NCBI RefSeq assembly: GCF_006636205.1
Contig: NZ_VIGB01000002.1
Span: 1 to 64,000, forward strand
Length of the DNA: 64,000 nt
Reading direction: 5' to 3'
Source: Kitasatospora acidiphila
Lineage (GTDB): Bacteria; Actinomycetota; Actinomycetes; Streptomycetales; Streptomycetaceae
Shown here: positions 1-8,181 of the stretch, piece by piece
How positions within the stretch are numbered: position 1 is the stretch's first letter
Layout of the letters: every line of letters begins with the position of its first letter
Notes under the pieces: model-generated
The model's input: only the letters and a program-made list of their open reading frames with translations
Database searches by the model: none
Told to the model about the DNA's origin: nothing
Made by a program: the position numbers and the translations under genes

Positions 1-440
1 GCCGCTCTCGGCTGCCGCGACGAACCACGGGTCGTCCGCCTGCGCTATCTCGCGCAGGACGGCGAGCATGCCGTCAAAGTCGCCGGCGTGGCGCAGCTCC
101 TCCGCGTGCAGGAGGTCGGCCATGAGGTCGCGGTCCAGGTCGGGACCGTATGTTCGGGCGGCCTGCACGCCCAACTCGCCTGCCGGATCGTCTTCAAGGC
201 GGGCGGCGAGTTGTTCCAATTCGTCGCGTACGGCCAAGAGCCGGGCGGCGAGGTCCGGGTCGGCTACGGCGACCTCGCGCAGGTCCGAACGCGAGGCGAG
301 GGCGCGCGACCACAGCACGGCACGGCCCTGTTCCAGGAACTCCACCGCCGCTTCTGGCTCACCCGCGTCTAGGGCGAGTCGGGCGGTCTCCGCGGTGATG
401 CCGCCCTCTTGCGCGAGCCAGGACTCCTGCGCCTCGCGCT
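1..440 (-). pseudogene. TPR-side fragment of a CHAT-domain protein, open at left edge
   Basis: On the minus strand an open frame runs from about 440 off the window edge. It contains EAAVEFLEQGRAVLWSRAL followed by a leucine/alanine-rich helical stretch (DPDLAARLLAVRDELEQLA). This is the segment that normally lies just before the CHAT (caspase-like) domain in actinobacterial TPR-CHAT proteins. Here it follows the CHAT piece at 441-971 instead, so the normal order is reversed. That implies a deletion between two paralogous genes, or another rearrangement. No start codon with a ribosome binding site is visible. Function is not inferred beyond family membership. Confidence 0.55.
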
Positions 441-971
441 CGGGCACCACCAGATGCGGTTCGAGGCTGCCGCCTCCAGCACCGGTTCGGCGATGGTGTC
501 CCAAAGCCAGCGCAGGTCGTCCAGCAGGCAAACGTCCAGCTCCTCCTCGGCCGTACGCAGTTCCTGCTTGGCGGTGCGGTGGTCCTGGAAGGCGGCGAAG
601 GAGGGCCGGTCCTGGGCTCGCTGAGCGGTGCGCTGGACCCGTGCGCTCGCCGCCTCCACGCTGCGGAGGCGGCGGATGTGGGCGAGGACGCGCTCCGCCG
701 TCTCGTCGGCGGACAACCGAGGAAGCGGTAGGGCGTGCACGCCGGACGCCTCAACCAGCAGGGCGTCGCAGCGCGTGCTGGTGACGTTGACCAGCACCAT
801 GGTGCCCGTGCCGACGGCGGGTATCAGCGAGCTCAGCCGCGGCGGCCGGAGGAAGTCCGCAAATCCGGGCCCGAGCGAGCGCACATGCCCCACCAGGTCG
901 TCCCACTCGCGCGACAGCACCATCTGCCGGTCGACGATCTTACTGCGGCGGGTAGATGACTCACCTGACAT
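441..971 (-). pseudogene. CHAT-domain fragment, truncated at both ends
   Basis: The frame from ATG 971 reads SREWDDLVGHVRSLGPGFADFLRPP, then VLVNVTSTRCDALLV, then WLWDTIAEPVLEAAASNRIWWCP. These are the landmarks leading into the CHAT peptidase-like domain of Streptomyces TPR-CHAT proteins. The frame loses similarity right after IWWCP, before the expected catalytic His/Cys region, and joins a segment that belongs upstream of CHAT. On the other side it abuts a transposase remnant at about 970. I read it as a dead gene piece cut by the insertion element and by a second junction. Confidence 0.6.
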
Positions 972-1547
972 AGCGTCCTCGGCTTGCGCCTGCACCGACT
1001 GGTGCGCGAGAAGGAGGGCCGGGCACCCGAGCCGACCGCGTGCGTGATCGACGCCCAGAGCGTCAAGACCGCACCCAGCGTGCCGACCGAGACTCAGGGC
1101 ATCGATGCCGGCAAGAAGATCGTGGGCCGCAAGCGCAGCATCGTGACCGACACGCTCGGCCTCCTTCTGCTCGTCATGGTCACCGCGGCCAGCGTCTCCG
1201 ACAACGATGCCGGCGAACAGCTCCTGACCCGGCTCGCCGAATCGCATCCCACAGTCACCAAGGCCTGGGTCGACACCGGCTACAAGACCCAGGCCGTCGA
1301 ACACGGGGCAAGGCTCGGCATCGACGTCGACATCGTCCCGAGAAACACGCAGGTCAAGGGCTTCTCTGTCGTTCCGAGGAGATGGGCGGTCGAGCGAAGT
1401 TTCGGCTGGATCATGATGCACCGTCGACTCGCCCGCGACTACGAGACCAAGCCCGAGCACTCCGAAAGCATGATCCGCCTCGCGATGATCTCTAACTTCG
1501 CCAAGAGAGCGACGGGCGAAACCACCATAACCTGGCACAATCCGTGA
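970..1547 (+). pseudogene. IS5-family transposase, N-terminus missing
   Basis: The protein contains EPTACVIDAQSVKTAPSV, GKKIVGRKRSIVTDTLGLLL, DTGYK and RRWAVERSFGWIMMHRRL, the DDE core and C-terminus of IS5-family transposases common in Streptomyces. The VIDAQS aspartate, the WVDTGYK aspartate and the ERSFGW glutamate are present. About 90-100 N-terminal residues expected for the family are absent, and the frame is open upstream only to the CHAT junction near 970. No intact terminal repeats were identified. It is an inactive remnant. Confidence 0.8.
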
Positions 1548-1680
1548 ACTATCCCGCATTCGAGCAGGACGTCCTCTCAGCCCACAACTTGCTCCGCCTT
1601 GGCGGTACCGGGGCTACTGACCTTGGTGCTTCAAGGCGATTGGCCTGCTTGTGTAGCTGACTGACCATCATTGGCGCGCT

Positions 1681-1728
1681 ACGAGATTCAAACTCGTGAG
1701 GGTTGCCCCCAACACGCTTTCCAAGCGG
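1681..1728 (-). other. 3' half of tRNA-Ser(GGA), candidate attachment site
   Basis: Read on the minus strand, the stretch has an anticodon arm CGCTTGGAAAGCG (GGA in the loop), a variable arm GTTGGGGGCAACCCTC and a T arm with ACGAG/CTCGT around TTTGAAT. This matches my memory of the 3' half of actinobacterial tRNA-Ser(GGA), with a one-base deletion in the variable arm and a T-loop C to T change. The D arm, acceptor 5' strand and proper 3' end are missing, so it is not a working tRNA. Integrative elements that use tRNA genes leave such 3' halves at their borders. Confidence 0.65.
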
Positions 1729-1766
1729 CCGTCGGCCCCAGGCGCCGCACCGCAAGCAGCCGGGCC

Positions 1767-2591
1767 CTACCCGGCAGCAGGGGCGGCCGCCGAACGCCGC
1801 AGGCCGCGCGTCGTCGCGTAGGCGCACAGGGCCAGGGCGGGAACCGGGAGCAGTGTGAGCGCGAGGTCGCCCAGTCCGGTGCCGCTCAGCAGCTGGCTGA
1901 CCAGCAGCGAAAGCACCATGTTGTTGCCCGCGTGAGCCAGTGCGGGCGGCCAGATGCTCCCGCTGCGGGCCCGCAGCCAGGCGAGCAGGCACTCCTGGCA
2001 GAGGAAGGTCGCGGTCCAGAGCGGCAACCCGGCGGCGAGGCTGCCGAGGTGGAGGTAGCCGAGCATCGCCAGCGGATAGTGCCAGCAGGCCCAGAGCAGC
2101 CCGGTGACCAGGACCGAGAGCATCGGCCGGCCGGGTAGTAGCCGCAGCCGCAGGTAGCCGCTCCAGCCGAACTCCTCGCCCCAGTACAGCGGAGTCAGCA
2201 CGGTGGCGACCACGGCCAGCAGCAGTGGGGCCGACCAACTGGGCAGACCCGGTGCCAGCCCGGCGAGCCGGGTGAAGTCGGGACGGTGGCCCAGCAGCGC
2301 CGCCAGCCCGAGGGCCGCCGCGGTGAGCAGCAACGGGCCGAACCAGGCGGCCAGGTAGGACGGCCAGGCCCGGCGCCACCGCAGCGCCAGCCCGGCGTCC
2401 CGGAACCCCTCCCGGGTGACCCACCGGCGCACCACCACCGCGGCCACCGCCGGCAGCATCGCGAACGGCAGCTGCACCAGCGGGTTCACCAGCGAGAGCC
2501 GCAGCACCAGCCGTGCCAGCAGCAACCACCCCCAGCCGAAGCCGAAGGCCATGGCCAGGAAGACCGTTATGCCCTTGGTCCGATCATTCAT
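1767..2591 (-). CDS. CPBP-family intramembrane metalloprotease
   Basis: A 274-residue polytopic membrane protein with the CAAX protease/bacteriocin-processing (ABI) signature: WGEEFGWSGYLR (paired glutamates), then CWHYPLAM (histidine motif), then HAGNN. About seven or eight hydrophobic segments surround these motifs, so the active site sits in the membrane. I chose ATG 2591 (MNDRTK) over the upstream ATG 2609 because GGAAGGA lies six bases before it. Family members cleave or process membrane-bound peptides, and some give bacteriocin self-immunity. The substrate here is unknown. Neighbours are a tRNA fragment and a small membrane protein, with no obvious operon partner. Confidence 0.85.
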   Translation of the reverse strand: MNDRTKGITVFLAMAFGFGWGWLLLARLVLRLSLVNPLVQLPFAMLPAVAAVVVRRWVTREGFRDAGLALRWRRAWPSYLAAWFGPLLLTAAALGLAALLGHRPDFTRLAGLAPGLPSWSAPLLLAVVATVLTPLYWGEEFGWSGYLRLRLLPGRPMLSVLVTGLLWACWHYPLAMLGYLHLGSLAAGLPLWTATFLCQECLLAWLRARSGSIWPPALAHAGNNMVLSLLVSQLLSGTGLGDLALTLLPVPALALCAYATTRGLRRSAAAPAAG

Positions 2592-2802
2592 CAACTGTCC
2601 TTCCACCACACGGTCGTTGCGGCACGATCATGGGTGTCCGGAGCCCGGCTCGGCATCGCGGGAAAGCGGGAGAATCCGGTCCCCCGATCGGGGGAGGTGG
2701 GTGGTGGGCGGCGTGGCGATACTGGTCCGCGGTCGCGGGGACCCCACCTCACGAGCCCCGGGCAGCCCGGGTCGCCTCTCAATGCCTGGCGACGGGTGAC
2801 GC

Positions 2803-2814
2803 TACGGTACGCGC
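2803..2814 (+). promoter_or_regulatory. -10 element for a leaderless start
   Basis: TACGGT ends exactly six bases before the ATG at 2815 and no ribosome binding site is present, the geometry of a leaderless transcript. The sequence TACGGTACGCGC-ATG is almost the same as TAGGGTGCGCGC-GTG in front of the paralogous gene at 14761. Confidence 0.5.
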
Positions 2815-2952
2815 ATGCAACTCATCAGTGCCGGTTTCCGCACGCTCATGTACGCGCTCATCAACGGAGATCCGCTGTGGCCGACGGTGACCATCTTCCT
2901 GGCGTCCATCCTGATCGCGATCGTCATCGCCACGGTTCGGGCGTCCCGGTAG
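2815..2952 (+). CDS. Small membrane protein, NGDPxWP family (copy 1)
   Basis: A 45-residue protein: a short basic N-terminus with a first hydrophobic stretch, the motif INGDPLWP (residues 16-23), then one long transmembrane helix (TIFLASILIAIVIATV) and a basic tail RASR. A 46-residue relative lies at 14761-14901 with the same layout (MRLIGSGLR, VNGDPVWP, helix, RYRSR). Two diverged copies with the same motif and the same leaderless start argue that this is a real gene. I do not recognise the family; membrane insertion is the only inference. Confidence 0.6.
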   Translation: MQLISAGFRTLMYALINGDPLWPTVTIFLASILIAIVIATVRASR

Positions 2953-3107
2953 GTACCGCGGCAGACCCGCTGAGCGGCCCCGCTGCCCGCCAGGCGTTGC
3001 GGCGGGCGAACTCGTGCCGAAGCCACAGCTGCCTCCCGGGCCCGGTCTGTGCAGGGGGATGAGCTGGTCCTCGGGGGATGTCGGCCGCCCGTGGCAGACT
3101 GCCCGCC

Positions 3108-3512
3108 GTGATCTCGACAGCTGAAGTGACCAGGCGCGCCGGCGAGTCGGGCGTGATGCCGCTCCTCACGCTGGAGGAGTTCTTCGAAGGCAACAACGAC
3201 GAGGGGTCAATCGCCCCCAACCAGTGGGAGTTCGGCCGCCCACCGGTGGCCGACCTGGCCGCCCGGCTGTACGAGATCGAGCAGCGCCCCGACGTTGTCT
3301 GGGTCCGCGTGCAGCTGCACCCCGAGACGCTGGAGCTGGGGGAGAGACTCTGCGGCGAGGCCGTCGCCATCTGTACTACGGCGGACGCACCGACCTGCGA
3401 GTCGTGGATCAGCGGGTTCGAGTCCGACGGCGTGCTGGCGGGGCTCGTCGACGAGTACATCGACATCCCGGGACAGGCCGGGGGCAAGGTGTGGTCCGTC
3501 GTCTGGGACTAA
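3108..3512 (+). CDS. Hypothetical acidic protein
   Basis: About 134 residues: TLEEFFEGNNDEGSIAPNQW, RPPVADLAARLYEIEQRPDVVWVRVQL, ESDGVLAGLVDEYIDIPGQ. It has no membrane segments or signal peptide and ends in a short hydrophobic strand VWSVVWD. I do not recognise the family; the make-up resembles small immunity-like or SMI1-like Streptomyces proteins, but that is only an impression. Possible starts are ATG 3078, GTG 3108 and ATG 3156. I favour GTG 3108 because CAGACT upstream could be a -10 box for a leaderless transcript. Confidence 0.6.
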   Translation: MISTAEVTRRAGESGVMPLLTLEEFFEGNNDEGSIAPNQWEFGRPPVADLAARLYEIEQRPDVVWVRVQLHPETLELGERLCGEAVAICTTADAPTCESWISGFESDGVLAGLVDEYIDIPGQAGGKVWSVVWD

Positions 3513-3737
3513 GGGGTCGGCTCCGGAAGTCCCTCGGGGGTTGACTGGGGAGCCGACCATGCTCTGAGCGCTGGTCAGAGGTCGGAGCCGGCGCGGGGGT
3601 GACATCGCGCGAAGGCTTTGTCCGGCTGGGCCGGAAAGGCGGACGCTGAGCTGGACTTGAGCCCCCATCGGGTCCAAGTCCGGCCCGGCGTCAGTACGGT
3701 GTGACCTCAGCGGCAGCCTGGTCCGGCCGGCGGGCCG

Positions 3738-5209
3738 TCAGTCCAAGGTGCGCGGCAGTCGGGTCGACAGGGTGGCGACCACGGCGGCGCCCAGGACCTG
3801 GATCCCCAGCACCACCGCCAGCCCGTGCGCCATCCCGATGCTGGGCACCAGGGCCAGGAACAGCGTGCCCCAGGTCGCCACGCCCAGCGCCAGGCTGGAC
3901 TGTTGGGCGGTGGCCAGGACCCCGCTGCCGACCCCGGCGCGCTCCAGTGGCACGGTGGACAGCACCGTCCGGAACAGGGCGTGCTAACCAGGCCGTTGCC
4001 ACCGCCGATCAGCGCCATCGCGGGCAGCAGCGAGAGGACATCCAGGTGCTTGAAGTCCGTCAGCACGGTCACGATCAGCACGATCACGCCCAGCGGCTGG
4101 ACCACCGATCCCGCCGTGATCACCCGGCTGCCGAAGCGGCTGATCAGGCGCGGGCTGGCGAGCGAGGAGCTGAAGTAGCCGACGGCGAGCGGAACCAGGG
4201 CACATCCGGAGCTGACGGGGCTCAGGTGCAGCCCCTGCTGCAGGGTGATCGCCAGGATGAACATCAGGGCGCCGGAGTTGCTGAAGTAGGCCAGGGCAAT
4301 GCCCAGTCCACTGCGCATCTCGCGGATCCGCAGCAGGCTCGGCGGCACCAGCGGCACCCGCCCGGCGGCCTCCGCGCGCAGCTCGACGGCGATGAACGCC
4401 CAGGCGAAGAAGGGGAACAGGGCCATCGAGACCCAGGTCCACAGCGGCCAGCCGACCGCGCGCCCCTCCATCAGCGGCACGAACAGGCTGAGCAGCCCCG
4501 CGCACAGCAGCAGGGTGCCGGGCAGGTCGACGCGGTTGGCGGCGTCCGAACGGGTCTCGGGCATGGTCCGGGCCGCCAGCAGCGCGGCGGCCAGCGCGAG
4601 CGGCACGTTGAGCAGGAAGACCGAACGCCAGCTGCTGCCGAACAGGTCGGCCTGCACCAGCATGCCGCCGAGCACCTGGCCGATCACCACGGCGATGCCG
4701 CCGGCCGCACCGTAGACGCTGAGCGCACGGGCCCGGTGCGGGCCGCTGGTGGACGCGGTGATGGTGGCCAGCACCTGGGGAATCAGCAGCGCGGCCGCGC
4801 CACCCTGCGCGACCCGGGCGGCGACCAGGGCCCATGCGGTGGGCGCGAGGCCGCAGGCCAGTGAGGTCAGGGCGAACAGGGCCGCGCCCGCGATGAACAG
4901 CTTGCGACGGCCGAGGCTGTCGCCGAGTCGGCCACCGAGCACCAGCAGCACGGCGAAGGCGATGCCGTAGCCGGCGGCCACCAGTTCCAGCACGGCCGGA
5001 CCGCCGGTCAGGTCGCGGTCGATGGTCGGCAGCGCGACATTGACGACGAAGAAGTCGAGCATCGACAGGAACGCGCCGAGCAGGATGGTGACCAGGCCGA
5101 TGACCGAGAGCTTGCGGTGCTCGGTGACGGGGGCCGTGGTCGGTGAGGAGGGACGATCGGTGCGGACTGCCTGCGGACGTTCCAGTTGCTTGGTCACGAC
5201 AGTGACCAT
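3738..5209 (-). CDS. MFS drug exporter (DHA2-like, 14-TM), frameshift near 3986
   Basis: The product starts MVTVVTKQLERP and shows DFFVVNVALPTIDRDL, the loop GGRLGDSLGRRKLF (MFS motif A) and RVAQGGAAALLIPQ, as in the drug:H+ antiporter-2 family, which exports antibiotics or dyes across the membrane. The reading frame breaks at about 3986: GNGLVSTP... ends one frame, and LSTVPLERAGVGSGVLATAQ continues at once in another. One missing G (ACGCC for ACGGCC) restores one uninterrupted protein of about 490 residues. The start at 5209 has GAGG upstream. A pair of 10-bp palindromes lies just upstream and probably controls it. Confidence 0.8.
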
Positions 5210-5224
5210 CGACCTCGCAACAGC

Positions 5225-5256
5225 CTGGTACCAGAGTGTCTTTGTCCTGGTATCAG
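5225..5256 (-). promoter_or_regulatory. Paired operator upstream of MFS exporter
   Basis: CTGGTACCAG (5225-5234, perfect palindrome) and CTGGTATCAG (5247-5256, one mismatch) are spaced 22 bp start to start, two helical turns, and lie directly upstream of the exporter start at 5209. This layout fits cooperative binding by a TetR- or MarR-type repressor. No such regulator gene is adjacent. Confidence 0.5.
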
Positions 5257-5276
5257 AACTACCCGGCACCAGGGTC

Positions 5277-5330
5277 GAGGGGAGGGCCTGGGTCGCTCGC
5301 GCGGTGGCTTCACCACCAAGGTTCATCTGA
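5277..5330 (+). pseudogene. IS5-type transposase scrap
   Basis: The plus frame reads EGLGRSRGGFTTKVHLSADR, the hallmark segment just after the first catalytic aspartate in many Streptomyces IS5 transposases. Nothing recognisable of the rest of the protein follows. It is a remnant of roughly 20 codons. Confidence 0.6.
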
Positions 5331-5574
5331 GCGCGGATCGCTCCGGTGTGAGAAGCGCGCGCCCTCGGGATGAGCCAGATCGTCGTCGCATCGCCGGCAC
5401 AGACCTGGATCACTGCGGTGGCATCTGGCACGACGGGGCCGCCGCCAACCGGCGCCCCCGCCTCCCCCGCGCGTCTGCGACACGACACCGACTGCGACAA
5501 CTTGACGATGATCGGGCGGAGCCGGTCGAGTTCGTGCTGTCCGCGCGCGTGGCGGATGGCTGGGGTGACCGCGG

Positions 5575-5990
5575 GCTCATCGGCGGAGCCTCTGAGCTGG
5601 CAGACGGCGGTGGCGGGGTTGAGGACGCAGGTCATGCCCTTGCTGTGGTGGATCTGCAGGAGGGGTTGCCGAGCAGGTCTCTGGCGTGGCGTTCGCTGGC
5701 GAGGACGCGGCCGGCGAACTCGCGGCCGGCTGCTTGGACGCGGTAGCGGTAGGCGTCCGCGGCAGGTCCGCTGACGTGCTCGCCAGCGAGGAGGCGTTGT
5801 TCGTCCTCGGCGATGCCCTCCAAGCGGAAGAGCCAGTCCTCGAACGCGTAGTCGTCCAGGAACCTGGCTTCGTAGGAGCCCGCGTAGCCCTGGAGCATCT
5901 GGGTGTAGGTGTGTTCGTATTGGATGGAGGCGGTGATCAGCCCGCGGGGCTGGCGTCGGATAAACCAGGCCAGGGTTCTACGGAAGCGAC
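5575..5990 (-). pseudogene. Tyrosine recombinase (integrase) C-terminal remnant
   Basis: The minus strand encodes RFRRTLAWFIRRQPRGLI, IQYEHTYTQMLQGYAGSYEA, DDYAFEDWLFRLEGIAEDE and GEHVSGPAADAYRYRV, then in another frame TCVLNPATAVCQL. These are consecutive landmarks of the C-terminal half of Streptomyces plasmid or ICE integrases. The N-terminal half and a complete catalytic set are missing and there is a frame change near 5635, so the gene is dead. With the tRNA-Ser half at 1681, it suggests a decayed integrated element. Confidence 0.6.
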
Positions 5991-6265
5991 TGGGGGCGAT
6001 CGGCCCGCCAGGCGGCATGCGCCGCACGGCGGGGCCCGAGGTCCGCCGCCTCTGCGGTGCGGCGCCCTCGTCGACCAACGGGCATGCCGACCATGGCGGT
6101 GTGGCCGTGCGCGCCGACCGCGCCCACGAGTGCCATGAGCTGGGCGGGGTCCTCGGGTATTTCGGTGGCGTTGCCGCGGCGCAGACCCGGCTCGGGCTGC
6201 CGGTTCGGTACGCGGCGACCTACGGTGGGGGCAGGTGGGGCTGGTCTCTCGAGGGCGGTGCTGCG

Positions 6266-6697
6266 ATGGACAAGGAACGTGCCGAGCGGCTGGTGGCCGC
6301 GCTGCGGGCTCGAGAGGTGATGGCGCACCTGGCCGAGCTTGGTGTGTACGAGTACGCGGTACGTGTCGTGCTCCCCGATGACGGGGGTGAGGCGGTCTGG
6401 GACAGCAGCGATGCGCTCGGTCTGGAGGCGGAGGTCCTGCAGGACGGGGTGCTGATGGGGCTGGTTCCCCACGTGCCCGGGTCGGAGCGGATGACCGAGG
6501 ACGAATGCGTCGAGGCGATCGCCACCACTGAGTACGACCGCGCGGGCCTGCACCCGCCAACCGACAGCGGTTCCCCTTCGTCCCCCGCCCCCGTACGGCC
6601 GTCCTCCCCGGTCCCCATCCGGCCGACCGCCGACGCCTCGACCTCGCAGGCCGGCCCCAAACCGAGGCGGCACTGGTGGTCGCGCCGATCCTCGTAA
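6266..6697 (+). CDS. Hypothetical protein with Pro/Ser-rich tail
   Basis: A 143-residue protein from ATG 6266 (MDKERAERLVAALRAREVMAHLAELGVYEYAVRVV...). The N-terminal 95 residues are a compact alpha/beta stretch with an acidic loop. The tail (from about residue 98) is rich in proline and serine and ends in basic KPRRHWWSRRSS. GAGGGCGG lies a little upstream. The frame is open far upstream but that part has shadow-like composition. Family not recognised; the upstream neighbour is an integrase remnant. Confidence 0.6.
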   Translation: MDKERAERLVAALRAREVMAHLAELGVYEYAVRVVLPDDGGEAVWDSSDALGLEAEVLQDGVLMGLVPHVPGSERMTEDECVEAIATTEYDRAGLHPPTDSGSPSSPAPVRPSSPVPIRPTADASTSQAGPKPRRHWWSRRSS

Positions 6698-7176
6698 CCC
6701 TGGGACGGCGCGGCGCCCCATCACGTCATGGTCCTCGACCCGCCAGCCGGCCTCGCCGACGCTCACGCTCCCAAGTGAACTCCAGTGCCTGACCGCCCAT
6801 CAGCGCGGACCCGGGGTCAGCTTCTCTCAAGTGGCACTACCGCGACGCGAGGGCCTGACGCGCCCCCGAATGTCGATCGCCACGCCGACTCCCGCGTAGT
6901 CCGCCTCCGCCAGCTGCTCAGGGATCGCCGCTGGCGGGCCTCGGCTCCTTCCTGTGTCAGGCCGGACTGTGCGTCCTCGCCGACTCCCAGTTCGGCGGCG
7001 TGATCGTCACCGGCACCATGCCCCTGGAAGACGTCGAAGTCTCTTCTTGTGACAGGACGCCAGGACCGAACGGGAGCAGGGTGACAAGAGCGGACCCGCA
7101 GGTGCCGATACCGCGCCGACGAGGCATGCTGACGCTGTTCCTCTCCCCCGACCGCCCCTGACGAGAAGGCACCGCC

Positions 7177-7482
7177 TTGGCAACCGACTACGACGCTCCG
7201 CGCAACACCGGCGACGACTCCAACGACGACAGCATCGAAGAACTGAAGAGCCGGCGCGACGACAAGACAGGCTCTGCGGTCGACGTCGATACCGAAGCCG
7301 TCGAAGGCATCGAGCTTCCTGGCGCTGACCTGTCGGGTGAAGAACTCACCGTGCGGGTCGTGCCGCTCCAACAGGACGAGTTCACTTGTGCGACCTGCTT
7401 CCTGGTCCACCACCGCAGCCAGCTCGCCGGGGAGGACAAGAAGGGGCAGCCCAAATGCCGCGACTGCGCCTCCACGCTCTGA
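7177..7482 (+). CDS. DUF4193 family zinc-ribbon-like protein
   Basis: A 101-residue protein from TTG 7177, with GAGAAGG eight bases upstream. It begins MATDYDAPRNTGDDSNDDSIEELKSRR and ends with CATCFLVHHRSQL...CRDC, so it has the family's acidic N-terminus and two CxxC pairs, likely to bind one zinc. DUF4193 proteins are near-universal in Actinobacteria, usually as a chromosomal core gene; the role is unknown. A copy among mobile debris next to a partition locus is probably an extra, diverged copy. Confidence 0.9.
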   Translation: MATDYDAPRNTGDDSNDDSIEELKSRRDDKTGSAVDVDTEAVEGIELPGADLSGEELTVRVVPLQQDEFTCATCFLVHHRSQLAGEDKKGQPKCRDCASTL

Positions 7483-7831
7483 CAGCGAGCCGAGCAGCCG
7501 GAGCGCGAGCCACGCACTGGCCGGGCCGCGGTCGCTGACGCCCGCGCGGCGAGGTGTTACGGCAGGAACGCGGCCGCGTTGTGGCTTGCGATGGCCCGGC
7601 CTCGATGCTGCAGGTCGGCGGTGTCGGATGTAGCCCATCGCAGATCGCGCACCACCAGGTTCTGGAAGCCGTCTGCGGAAACGACGCGGCATGGCCCTGG
7701 CCCACCACCTCAACGGCGGCCAGTGGGGCGCCGATCGCTGGAATCGGTCAGGCTACCCCAGTGGGTGTCCGGGTGACCGGGGCTGCTGCAAGCCTGTTCT
7801 GTCTCTGCGGCGGGCGCAGCTGGCTGGTGTG
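7483..7831. other. Intergenic, no convincing gene
   Basis: Only short shadow frames are present. A minus-strand stretch at about 7560-7690 reads NLVVRDLRWATSDTADLQHR, which could be the tail of a lost gene, but nothing connects it to a family. Confidence 0.4.
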
Positions 7832-7845
7832 TTGTCCGCGGACAA
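7832..7845. repeat. ParB-site palindrome 1
   Basis: Perfect 14-bp palindrome TTGTCCGCGGACAA, 337 bp past the parB stop codon. Confidence 0.75.
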
Positions 7846-7961
7846 CAATCCGGCTAGGACCTCACCGGCCGTGGCTGACCTCTGATCAGCTACCACGGGT
7901 GGTGCCCGTCCGGCGCACCATCAGCAGTGCTCCGGACCTTGCGCGTTAGGCGGTTGGTGTG

Positions 7962-7975
7962 TTGTCCGCGGACAA
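7962..7975. repeat. ParB-site palindrome 2
   Basis: Identical TTGTCCGCGGACAA flanked by GTG/CAC, so the palindrome extends outward; 207 bp past the parB stop. Confidence 0.75.
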
Positions 7976-8181
7976 CACACCCCCTCCACGATCGGTTGGA
8001 GACTCTGAGGGGACGAGACGGTCATCCCGGGCTCAGAGCAGGCGGCCTCCAACCCAGCGATGGCCGTTCCCCGCCTCACGGGCACCTCCAACTCGTCGGT
8101 CACTCTCTGTCGCGGTGTCACGTCCCGTTCCGACGCCGCTGCCCGAGTTGGCGGGCAGGGTGCGGCTGCATTCCTAGCCGG

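Noticed and set aside
369..1559. One continuous 396-residue minus-strand protein
   Set aside because: Its first part is the complement of the IS5 transposase; only the part from 971 downward is real CHAT sequence.
1681..1728. A functional tRNA-Ser gene
   Set aside because: The D arm and acceptor 5' strand are missing and the T loop is altered.
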